Origin: Gp6-AA40 sp963742105
GTDB taxonomy: Bacteria > Acidobacteriota > Vicinamibacteria > Vicinamibacterales > UBA2999
DNA: 64,000 nucleotides
Assembly (NCBI GenBank): GCA_963742105.1
Contig: CAVUKN010000007.1
Span: 1,178,001-1,242,000 of the forward strand
Reading direction: 5' to 3'
The translations under genes and the position numbers were made by a program. Below, piece after piece: positions 1-9,739 of the stretch. Within the stretch, counting starts at the first letter, position 1. Each line of letters starts with the position of its first letter. The notes below the pieces were generated by a model that saw nothing but the letters and a program-made list of their open reading frames with translations, was not told the origin of the DNA and made no database searches.

Positions 1-192
1 GTGCTCGCTTTTCGCCAGTAGCAGCGCGCGCGCCGCGCGATCATCACGTCCGGCCACGTCCGCAACCTGCCGCGCCAATGGCACCACGAGCAACGTGTAG
101 GCGAGCACGTTGGCGACCAGCGCCGCGAGCAGGGCGACGACCGCCCGGCGATGCTCGGTCAGGATGCGTCGAACCAGCGGCATCCGGCTCAT
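1..192 (-). CDS. PilO-like pilus/T2SS assembly protein, 5' part (partial)
   Basis: The reading frame starts at an ATG that overlaps the stop of the PilN-like gene (ATG at 192-190, TGA at 191-189) and stays open to the window edge, giving 64 residues. It has a short basic N-terminus, then one hydrophobic segment (about residues 16-37), then a charged, probably coiled-coil stretch. That is the N-terminal plan of PilO/GspM-type inner-membrane proteins, which pair with PilN. The assignment rests mainly on gene order (GspF, GspE, PilM, PilN, then this). The C-terminal part lies outside the window. Confidence 0.6.
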   Translation of the reverse strand, partial: MSRMPLVRRILTEHRRAVVALLAALVANVLAYTLLVVPLARQVADVAGRDDRAARALLLAKSEH

Positions 193-803
193 CGCGCGGC
201 TCCGGAGCCCGATGGCCCGCGCGACGACGCCGTGGCGACCGCGTCCTGCCGCGCCCCGACGTACATACCGTCGACGACCGCCTCGAGCAGGCCGTCATCG
301 TTCACGCGGTCTTCATGGGGCAGGACACCCTTGAACGCGCCGCTCTTCTCGAGCGCCTCGACGAACGCGTCGACGTCCTCGGCGCGTCGGGCTTGAACGA
401 CGATGCCGACATAGAAGCTGCCGCTCGTTTCGAGGCGTGGCTGGACGGCGGTAATGCGCACATCGGGTGGCAGCGTGGTCTCGAACGTCTGAAAGAGCTC
501 GGTCCAGGAGAACGTGCGCTGGTCGATGATTGCATTCGCCTCGCGCGCTTCGCCGGCAATGACGTTCAGTTCCTTCGCGTCGATGCGCGACCTGATGGCG
601 GCGGCCTCGTCGCGCATCCGCCGGGCGTCGCGTTCCGCCTGAATGGCACTGGCGCCGAGCGACCGCTGCTGCAGCGTCAGGCGCACCAGCGACACCACGT
701 TGTAGAGCGTGATGGCAACGACAAGGATGGTCAGCGTGCCGAGCACCGCCTGAACCGCGCGGGCGTTGTAGAACGGGCGGGTCGAGAGATTCGTACGAAG
801 CAT
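189..803 (-). CDS. PilN-like fimbrial assembly protein
   Basis: A protein of 204 residues beginning MLRTNLSTRPFYN, an N-terminal signature of PilN-family proteins, which in type IV pilus systems binds the cytoplasmic protein PilM. One membrane segment follows (about residues 17-38), then a helical region and a small alpha/beta periplasmic domain. Its start overlaps the stop of the PilM-like gene by one base (TGATG) and its stop overlaps the next start, so translation is probably coupled. It should act in the inner-membrane alignment complex linking the cytoplasmic ATPase to the pseudopilus. GspL-like naming would also be possible. Confidence 0.75.
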   Translation of the reverse strand: MLRTNLSTRPFYNARAVQAVLGTLTILVVAITLYNVVSLVRLTLQQRSLGASAIQAERDARRMRDEAAAIRSRIDAKELNVIAGEAREANAIIDQRTFSWTELFQTFETTLPPDVRITAVQPRLETSGSFYVGIVVQARRAEDVDAFVEALEKSGAFKGVLPHEDRVNDDGLLEAVVDGMYVGARQDAVATASSRGPSGSGAAR

Positions 804-1761
804 CAGGCGCTTACCGCCTCTGCGCGTGCGCGCACCATCACACCAACGAGTGGTGCCAGCGTGGACATCACTTCCGGCGCCACCGCGATCCGATCGGTCA
901 ACGATGCGGTCTGCGTCGGATCGATGGCGTCTATGCTGGTTGCGAGCCGCTCGCCCAGCGTGCGCCGAATCTGATCCACCGCCCCGGGGGCCCGGCCGAT
1001 GCCGCCGAGCAGCACCCGCGTGAACCCCTGCCCGGCCAGGCGATCCTGGTAGTACATCGTTGTCTGGTGCACCATGTCCGCCAGCGCCACGTCGTCGACT
1101 TCGGAACTGCTGCGAAAGAAGATCACATGGGTTCCGCGGAGGATGGCCACCGACGAGTACGTAGGCTGCACGTGGACGACGAGCCAGTCACCCGCGGTCG
1201 ACGTCTGCCCGGCGAGACACAGGTTGACGACGCTCAACGTGGCGAGATCCACGAGGCCGGCGTGCATGCCCGCCTCCTCGCACAGGGTTTCGTACTCGCG
1301 GACGATGTCGCGCCGCGCCAGCACCACCACGAACTCCGCCCCGGCGCCGGTACGAGTCCCCGCATCGAACGACAGCGATGCATCGTCGACCGGAAATGGC
1401 GCCGACTTCCGGATCTGCCAGCGAATCAACTGCTCGAGATCTTCCGGACGTGCAGGAACCTGGTCGAACCGCACCAGCGAGACGCGCGCCGCGGGATCCG
1501 GAATGACCAGCCCGACTCGCGTTGGTCGCACACCCACGCGATCGAGCGCCCGCTGGATCGCTTCGGCGACGGCTGGCCGGCCGGGCACGTTCGTGGCCGT
1601 GAGCGACGCCGCCAGGACACCCGCTGACAGCGGTTCGATGGCATAGCCCTGGACAACCGGTTCGCCGCCACGGAACCCGAGAATCGCCACCGATACAGCT
1701 TCTGGCGCGATCTGGATCGCCGCGTCGGGCGGCGGACTGGCCAGCCAGGAGGTCAGAACGC

Positions 1762-1765
<4 letters not shown>
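803..1765 (-). CDS. PilM-like actin-fold pilus assembly protein
   Basis: A 320-residue cytoplasmic protein of the PilM / GspL N-terminal class. These ATPase-fold (FtsA-like) proteins recruit PilN/PilO at the inner membrane. Visible features are the motif VSVAILGF near the N-terminus, a PFPVDDASLSFD segment, and repeated blocks with the spacing seen in PilM homologues. It overlaps GspE by four bases (ATGA) and PilN by one. No membrane segment is seen, as expected for PilM. The family call is by overall pattern and gene order rather than one diagnostic residue. Confidence 0.75.
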
Positions 1766-3390
<1,625 letters not shown>

Positions 3391-3399
3391 ACGGACAGC

Positions 3400-4617
3400 C
3401 TAGGTACCGACGACCGAGCTCAGTTCGAAGAGCGGCATGTACAGGGCAAGGACGACGATCGCGATGACGATGCCCATCGTCACGAGCAGGACGGGCTCGA
3501 CCAGCGTGATGAAACGCGAGACCTCCGTCTCGATTTCCTCGTCGTAGAAATCAGCGAGGCTGTTCAGCATCTCCTGCAGAGCGCCGGTTGACTCGCCGAC
3601 CTCAACCATTTTGACGGCAACGTCAGCGACCGCACCGCGCTCGAGGAGCGCGTGGGCGAAGCTGTCACCTTCCTGAACTCGGTGCCGAACCGTGTCGAGT
3701 TCCTTCGCGAAGTATCGGTTGCTCAGCGAGCGGACTGCAATTTCGAGCGCATTGACCAGCGGGATCCCGCCGCCAAGGAGCGTGGCGAGCGTACGAGCCA
3801 GCTGAGCCGTGACGAACTTCCTGATCGTCCTCCCGGCCCACGGGATCTCCAGCAGCATGCGATCGATGCGCACCCGCTGCCCCGGTCGCTTGAACCAGGT
3901 CCAGCCGGCGATGCCGCCGCCGACCACCGCCACGATCAGAAACATGAGATTCCGGACGATCCCGTTCGACACGGCCATGACAACGCGCGTCGAGAGTGGA
4001 AGCGGTCGATCGAAATTCGAATAAAACTCCGAAAACGCCGGCACCACCCGCAGGACGATGATTCCAATCAGGACCACCATCATCACCATCAGGATCGCGG
4101 GATATATCAGCGCGGCGATGGTCCGCTTGCGAACGGCCCCGATGACCTTTTCGTAGGCGACGTAGCGGCGGATCACCGCGTCCAGGTTGCCACTCCGCTC
4201 GCCGGCGAGCAGCGACGCCGAATACACGGCCGGAAACAGGCCGCTGTGCTCCGAGAACGCGTCCGACAGCGATGTCCCCGCTTTGACCTTCTCGTAAACG
4301 CCGTCAAGCACTGACTTGAAGGTCGGGTTCTCGACGCGACGCCGCAGGATGTCGAGCGACTGCACCAGCGGCATGCCCGCCTTCAGCAGGGTTGCGAGTT
4401 CCTGGTTGAAAACGATGAATTCCTGGTGACGAATGCGGCGCCGACGGGGCCCGCCGAGACTGAGGCTTCCGAATGACCCCCGCTGCTGTAGCGAGAGGAC
4501 ATAAAGCCCCTTCTCTTCGAGCTCGCGCCGAAGCCGGGACTCGTTGTCCGCGACGTAGACCCCTTCGATGATCTCGCCGCCTGGAGTGCCCAGACGTGCA
4601 CGAAATTCCATTCGCAA
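3400..4617 (-). CDS. GspF/PilC-family inner-membrane platform protein
   Basis: A 405-residue polytopic protein with two tandem T2SSF domains, each with membrane helices. The first contains LLKAGMPLVQSLDILRRR, the second LLGGGIPLVNALEIAVRS, the two hallmark repeats of the GspF/PilC platform that the ATPase turns. A hydrophobic segment near the C-terminus (LVTMGIVIAIVVLALYMPLF) closes the protein. It is the first gene of the minus-strand assembly operon; GspE starts nine bases after its stop. Length and layout match the family. Confidence 0.93.
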   Translation of the reverse strand: MRMEFRARLGTPGGEIIEGVYVADNESRLRRELEEKGLYVLSLQQRGSFGSLSLGGPRRRRIRHQEFIVFNQELATLLKAGMPLVQSLDILRRRVENPTFKSVLDGVYEKVKAGTSLSDAFSEHSGLFPAVYSASLLAGERSGNLDAVIRRYVAYEKVIGAVRKRTIAALIYPAILMVMMVVLIGIIVLRVVPAFSEFYSNFDRPLPLSTRVVMAVSNGIVRNLMFLIVAVVGGGIAGWTWFKRPGQRVRIDRMLLEIPWAGRTIRKFVTAQLARTLATLLGGGIPLVNALEIAVRSLSNRYFAKELDTVRHRVQEGDSFAHALLERGAVADVAVKMVEVGESTGALQEMLNSLADFYDEEIETEVSRFITLVEPVLLVTMGIVIAIVVLALYMPLFELSSVVGT

Positions 4618-4636
4618 AGTTTAGACCGCCGTACCC

Positions 4637-5509
4637 TTATTTCGGCTCGACGTAGGCGTGGAATACCCGCACGCCCAACGTCCGCATGTCTTTGTTCTGC
4701 GCCGCCGGAAGATAGGCGGGAGTAAAGGTGGGGTCTACGGTCAGCGTCAACTCGGCGGTCTCGACCCCTCCCAGTGCGGAGGCTGGGACATCCACCCGGC
4801 GAACCGCGTGCTCGCCGGGCGCCAGGGTAAAGGAGTCGAGCATGGTGGTTCCCGCCCGCAACTGGAGCTGCTGCGGGCTCTTGAGATCAGCCTGCGGCTG
4901 ATCGAGATCGAGCATGAACGTGACATCTCGGCCGGGGTTCCGGAAACGCAAGGTCGCCTGCTGCTTCGACCAGCGCCACTCGACGCCTGGGCTGTCCGGG
5001 ACGACTTCGACCTGATGCCAGCCTTCATTGAACAGCACCAGCGTCGTACTCATCTGCGGCTGGACCTGCAGCGTGCCCACCCGGTACGCCCGCTTGCCGA
5101 CCGTCGTCCCATTCAAGGCCAACCGCTCTCCGCCCTGCGGCAAGTACAGGCCCATATCGATCGTCGCTTCACCCGTGTAGGGCACTTTCGGCACGAACAT
5201 GGTCCGGGTGTATTCGATGGTCGCTCCCGGCTGCCACTCGCTGGTGGGCGTCGGCGGCATGTGATCGTCGGTCCACAGCTGCTGTCCCGACGCGTCGTTG
5301 AAATGGACGAACACGCGGTAGTTCTGCGACAGCTTCGGAGCGTTCGAGGCGATCTGGAAGCGGTAGGTGATGTCGACCGGAGACTCGATCGGAACAGCGG
5401 ACTTCGCCAACGTCAGGGCGGGAGTCGCGACAGGAGTGGCCTCGTCGGCCTTGCCGGAACAGGCGGCGCAGGTGACGACAAGCAAAGCGGCGAGCAATTG
5501 GCGAAGCAT
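4637..5509 (-). CDS. Predicted lipoprotein of unknown function
   Basis: The chosen start (MLRQLLAALL) has a good Shine-Dalgarno sequence (GGAGAG) just upstream and gives 290 residues. The N-terminus is a lipoprotein signal with lipobox VTCAAC, so the mature protein should be lipid-anchored at Cys17. The rest looks beta-rich, with segments such as YRVFVHFND and TIDMGLYLP that recall small beta-sandwich domains. It ends 20 bases before the GspF start, so it could lead the secretion operon. A longer in-frame start at 5545 would overlap the divergent BMC gene and is less likely. Function not recognised. Confidence 0.7.
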   Translation of the reverse strand: MLRQLLAALLVVTCAACSGKADEATPVATPALTLAKSAVPIESPVDITYRFQIASNAPKLSQNYRVFVHFNDASGQQLWTDDHMPPTPTSEWQPGATIEYTRTMFVPKVPYTGEATIDMGLYLPQGGERLALNGTTVGKRAYRVGTLQVQPQMSTTLVLFNEGWHQVEVVPDSPGVEWRWSKQQATLRFRNPGRDVTFMLDLDQPQADLKSPQQLQLRAGTTMLDSFTLAPGEHAVRRVDVPASALGGVETAELTLTVDPTFTPAYLPAAQNKDMRTLGVRVFHAYVEPK

Positions 5510-5538
5510 CTCTCCGGCGATGATACTATTCCAGCCCA

Positions 5539-5814
5539 ATGGCATCCGAAGCCCTCGGCATGGTGGAAACGCGCGGTCTCATCGGCTCGGTCGAAGCGGC
5601 CGATGCCATGGTGAAGGCGGCTAACGTCGTGCTGGTGGGTAAGGAGTACATTGGCCAGGGCTATGTGACTGTACTCGTACGTGGCGATGTCGGAGCGGTC
5701 AAGGCGGCCACCGATGCCGGGGCTGCCGCCGCGCGCCGTGTCGGAGAGCTCATCTCGGTTCACGTCATTCCGCGGCCGCACGCGGAAGTGGAACGGATCC
5801 TCCCGAAGTCCTGA
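5539..5814 (+). CDS. Bacterial microcompartment hexameric shell protein (BMC-H)
   Basis: A 91-residue single BMC domain protein (Pfam BMC family). MASEALGMVETRGLIGSVEA is the canonical start, followed by AADAMVKAANV, the central VRGDVGAVKAATDAG helix and the VGELISVHVIPRPH segment typical of CcmK/PduA/EutM-type hexamers, with a short C-terminal tail. It should tile the facets of a protein shell around an aldehyde-handling core. It starts only 29 bp from the divergent lipoprotein gene, with no clear ribosome site but a TACTAT box about ten bases ahead, so the message may be leaderless. The dehydrogenase GTG follows one base after its stop. Confidence 0.95.
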   Translation: MASEALGMVETRGLIGSVEAADAMVKAANVVLVGKEYIGQGYVTVLVRGDVGAVKAATDAGAAAARRVGELISVHVIPRPHAEVERILPKS

Positions 5815-5815
5815 C

Positions 5816-7640
5816 GTGGCGGTCCAGGAAACCCCGAGGCAGACCGACAAGGACCTCGCCTCAATCGCCGAGGCCCGCGCGTTGGGCCGTGCGGCCCGCG
5901 AGGCGCAGCCGCTGCTCGCCGAGCTCTCCCAGGAACAGATCGACGCCATCGTCACGGCGATGGCCGACGCCGTCACCCCCCATGCGGAAGCTTTGGCAAG
6001 GCTGGCCGTAGAGGAAACCGGGTACGGAGTGGTCGCCGACAAGGTTCAGAAGAACCTGTTTGCCTCGAAACAGGTCTACGCGTTCATCCGGCCCATGAAG
6101 ACGGTCGGCGTCGTCAACCGGATCGAAGACCGGAAGATCATCGAGATCGCCGAACCCTTCGGCGTCGTTGCGGCCATCGTGCCGTCCACCAATCCGACAT
6201 CGACCGCTATATATAAGGTGTTGATCGCGCTCAAGGCACGCTGCCCCATCGTCATCAGCCCCCATCCCTCCGCGGCGCGGTGCATCACCCGTTCGGTAGA
6301 AATCATGGCCGAGGCGGCCAGACGCGCCGGCGCCCCGGCCGGAAGCATCGGCTGGATGAAGACCGTCACGCTGGAGGGCACGCAGGAGCTGATGAAGCAG
6401 CGGGAGACCGCAGTCATCCTGGCGACCGGCGGCATGGGCCTGGTCCGTGCCGCTTACAGTGCCGGCAAGCCCGCGTACGGCGTCGGTCCCGGAAACGCTC
6501 CCTGCTACATCGAGCAGTCGGCCGACCTGCGAAAAGCCGCCAGCGACATCGTGACGGGCAAGACGTTCGACAACGGGGTGCTCTGTTCGTCGCCGAACTC
6601 CGTCGTCGTCGACGAGGCAGTGGCGGAAGAGTCGCGGCGGCAGTTCCAGGCGCATGGGTCGTACTTCATGAACGCCGCGGAGATGGACGCCCTGGCCAGG
6701 GTGCTGGTCACTCCTCAGCGGCTTCCGAACCCGGCGCTGGTCGGCAAGCCAGCGAGTGTGATCGCCGAGAAAGTCGGCCTGAAGGTGCCGGACGGGACGC
6801 GGGTCCTCATCGCGCCGCTCACGGGAGTCGGGCGCGACTTCCCACTATCGATCGAGAAGCTTTGTCCCGTGCTGTCCTGGTACGTAGTCAAGGACTGGCG
6901 AGCCGGGTGCGAGCGATGCATCCAAATCCTGCGATACGGCGGCATGGGCCACACCATGTCGATCCACTCGCAGAACGACAAAGTGATCCTGGAGTTTGGT
7001 CTCCGGAAGCCCGCCTTTCGGATCTGCGTGAATACGCCGACGACGCACGGGTCGATCGGGCTGACCACGGGGTTGGACCCCGCCATGACGCTGGGATGCG
7101 GCGGGTGGGGCGGGAACATCACGTCGGACAACATCTCGCCCCGGCACCTCCTGAATATCAAGCGCCTCGCGTACGAAGTCCGACCGGCGGTGGGTGCGGT
7201 GACATCTACGGGGGCGACGACGTCCGGTTCGTCCGGCGCTCGCGCGGGCGCCCCCGCTGCCCATTCACTTCCGAAGGCTCCGATTGCCCCGGCAGAGGCC
7301 GGCATCTCCGCCCAGACGCTTTCCGATCGGATCGATCAGTTCCTGGCGTCACGTGGCTACCGGCCTCCTGACCCGAGTTCTCCACCCCGAATCGGCGGGG
7401 CCGTCGACACCGCAAGTGGCGCTCCGCCATCTGGCGGCGTAAGTGACAACGTCCGTCCCACTGCTGACGCGTCGCCCGCGTCGCAAGCTCCGTTGGCCTT
7501 CGTGTGCGAGGAAGACGTGCGACTTGCGCGTCCGCGCAGGTCAGAAGCTGGTCATCGGCGACAAGACGATCGTCACGCCGGCGGCGCGGGATCTGGGTGA
7601 GGCGAACAAAGTCTTCGTGCAGGCCGGTTGGCCCCGCTGA
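5816..7640 (+). CDS. CoA-acylating aldehyde dehydrogenase with BMC encapsulation helix; C-terminus frameshifted
   Basis: A PduP/EutE-type enzyme converting an aldehyde, CoA and NAD+ to acyl-CoA and NADH. The nucleophile is Cys257 in NGVLCSSPNSVV, with PSTNPTSTAIYK and GVGPGNAPCY earlier. The catalytic domain ends near residue 460. A Pro/Ala/Ser-rich linker leads to an amphipathic helix (SAQTLSDRIDQFLASRGY), the usual form of an encapsulation peptide, then a second linker and a small module ending in KTIVTPAARDLG. The frame breaks at about 7529: reading on gives a stop at 7600, while dropping one C restores the module and a stop at 7640 (about 607 residues). The start is a GTG one base after the BMC-H stop. 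Confidence 0.88.
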
Positions 7641-7763
7641 TCGCGTGCAGGCCGGTCGGCGCTCGATGCCCGGCCAAGATGTCCTCGATCGACGTTTTCC
7701 TTCTGGCCCGCTTCCCTCGCTTGCACACAAATAACTGCAACTGCTGAGGCTGAAAGACTTACG

Positions 7764-7793
7764 TTGACCCCTCGAAATACCGAATGGTAGAGT
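7764..7793 (+). promoter_or_regulatory. Possible sigma-70-type promoter for the lytic transglycosylase gene
   Basis: TTGACC (7764-7769) and TAGAGT (7788-7793) are 18 bases apart and lie just ahead of the ATG at 7802. Transcription from this site would begin within a few bases of the start codon, so the message would be nearly leaderless. No convincing ribosome site is visible. Pattern match only. Confidence 0.35.
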
Positions 7794-7801
7794 AACGAAC
7801 G

Positions 7802-9538
7802 ATGCCGTATCTACGGGGGGCGATTTGCGCCCTGGCACTCACGTCGGCGGCCTGTGCGGCCCATGCACCGACCACCGTCGCGCGGCCGGTCGCAGCGTCT
7901 CCTGTCGCAACGGTTGCCCAGGTTGCGGCGGCGCAGCCGAACGCGCCGGCGGCGCCCGCCGATCCAGTCGTCGACCTGATTAGCGAGTCGAATCGCCACT
8001 TCCAGGCCGGCCAGAAGGAACTGCAAGACGGCCACCTCGAAACCGCGAAGGCGGAATTCAACCGGGCGCTCGATGTCCTGCTGGAATCCCCATACGGGGC
8101 GCGCACCGAACCGCGCATCCGCGATCATTTCGACCGCCTCGTCGAGCGGATCAGCGCGTATGAAGTGACCGCTCTCGCCCAGGGTGACGGGTTCGCCGAG
8201 AAATCGTACGAGTCAGCGTCGCTCGACGACCTGCTGGCCATCTCGACGTTCCCGCAGGCACCGTCGGATAAGACGACTCAAGCCATCGCGAGGGATCTCG
8301 AGGAAACGGCCCACGATATTGAAATCCCGCTCAACGAGCGGGTCCTCGAATATGTCGAGCTGTTCACCGGGAGGCTGAAAGGCTACCTGGAAGACGGCCT
8401 GAGTCGCGGGGCCCGCTTTCTGCCGATGATTCAGGACGTGTTCCGGGCCGAGGGTCTGCCAATGGACCTGGCCTACGTGCCGCTGGTCGAGAGCGCGTTC
8501 AAGCCGAACGCCGTATCCCGGGCGAACGCCAAGGGTATGTGGCAGTTCATGAGCGGGACCGCTGTCGAGAACGGTCTCAAGCACGACTGGTACATCGACG
8601 AACGGGCGGACCCGGAGAAGGCCACGCGAGCCGCTGCCAAGTACCTCAAGACGCTCTACGGTATGTTCGGCGACTGGCACCTCGCGCTCGCCTCGTACAA
8701 CGGCGGCCCTGGCCGGGTGCAGACGGCGATGAAGCGTTCCCGCAAGGACGATTTCTGGGAGCTTTCCGCGTCGTCCCGGTATCTGCCGCGCGAGACCCGC
8801 GACTACGTGCCGCTCATCCTGGCCGCGGTCATCGTTGCCCGCAATCCGGCGCAGTATGGAATGAACATCCAGCCGCTCGATGCGCCGTCGATCGAGACGA
8901 TCACGATGCCGAAGGCGACCGACCTTCGGCGTGTGGCCGAATGGATCGACATCCCAGTCCGCGATCTGCAGGACCTGAATCCGGAGCTACGCCGCTGGAC
9001 AACACCCGTCAGGATGGACGATTACGAGCTGAAGGTCCCCTCGGGCGCTGCGGACGTCCTCAGAGCGCGATTGAACAACGCGAGCCCGGACGATTTTGCG
9101 TCGCTCAATTACCTGACGGTGAAGACCGGCGAGACGCTGGTGTCGATCGCGCGCAGGCTCAACGTGAGCCGGACCGATTTGGCGGAAGCGAACTACCTCA
9201 AGACCACGGCGAGACTGACTCCCGGGCAGCAACTAGTCATCCCGCGCGCTCCTGCCCTGCTGCTGGCGGCCCGCGCGGACAATAACGGTCCCGCCGTTGA
9301 GTCGCGGACGGTGGACACGGTCGTCGCCGCCAATGTCATAGAGCCGCGGTCCGACGGCCCCGCGTCAGTCAAGACTGTTCACCGCGTCAAGCCTGGGGAG
9401 ACGCTGTCGTCGATCGCCAGGCTTTACTCGACCAGCGTCGCCTCATTGAAGCAGTGGAACCACATCTCGGGTTCGACGATTGCGCCGGGGCAGCGTCTGA
9501 CCATCCGGCAGACTGCGGACACGGACGCCACGAACTAA
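7802..9538 (+). CDS. MltD-like membrane-bound lytic murein transglycosylase with two LysM domains
   Basis: A 578-residue peptidoglycan-cleaving enzyme. The N-terminus is a lipoprotein signal (LALTSAACAA). A helical region with TPR-like spacing follows (about 50-110), then the SLT domain with catalytic Glu230 in PLVESAFKPNAVS and the motifs GMWQFM and LALASYNGGPGRV. Two LysM modules close the protein (about 437-480 and 524-572; KTGETLVSIARR and KPGETLSSIARL), binding GlcNAc-containing glycan. It forms 1,6-anhydromuramyl ends during wall turnover. A strong hairpin terminator follows the stop. Confidence 0.92.
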   Translation: MPYLRGAICALALTSAACAAHAPTTVARPVAASPVATVAQVAAAQPNAPAAPADPVVDLISESNRHFQAGQKELQDGHLETAKAEFNRALDVLLESPYGARTEPRIRDHFDRLVERISAYEVTALAQGDGFAEKSYESASLDDLLAISTFPQAPSDKTTQAIARDLEETAHDIEIPLNERVLEYVELFTGRLKGYLEDGLSRGARFLPMIQDVFRAEGLPMDLAYVPLVESAFKPNAVSRANAKGMWQFMSGTAVENGLKHDWYIDERADPEKATRAAAKYLKTLYGMFGDWHLALASYNGGPGRVQTAMKRSRKDDFWELSASSRYLPRETRDYVPLILAAVIVARNPAQYGMNIQPLDAPSIETITMPKATDLRRVAEWIDIPVRDLQDLNPELRRWTTPVRMDDYELKVPSGAADVLRARLNNASPDDFASLNYLTVKTGETLVSIARRLNVSRTDLAEANYLKTTARLTPGQQLVIPRAPALLLAARADNNGPAVESRTVDTVVAANVIEPRSDGPASVKTVHRVKPGETLSSIARLYSTSVASLKQWNHISGSTIAPGQRLTIRQTADTDATN

Positions 9539-9560
9539 TCTCCGCTGTCGGTCGCACACG

Positions 9561-9585
9561 AGAGCCGGCTTCTTGCCGGCTCTTT
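9561..9585 (+). terminator. Rho-independent terminator after the lytic transglycosylase gene
   Basis: AGAGCCGGC, loop TTCTT, then GCCGGCTCT: a perfect nine-base-pair GC-rich stem followed by a short T run, 22 bases past the stop codon. Confidence 0.8.
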
Positions 9586-9739
9586 CCCTGTACGGGGCAG
9601 TACGCAGACGCTGCGTACCTTCCGCAATTCCCGATCGCATCTTCTGAACGCCGGCACGGCGTGACGCGCGAAATCCCTCGAATTTTCTGAGCTTTTGTGG
9701 GGCAGCCCGACTGTCGTCCCGCTTGCACGGTCAGTTGCC

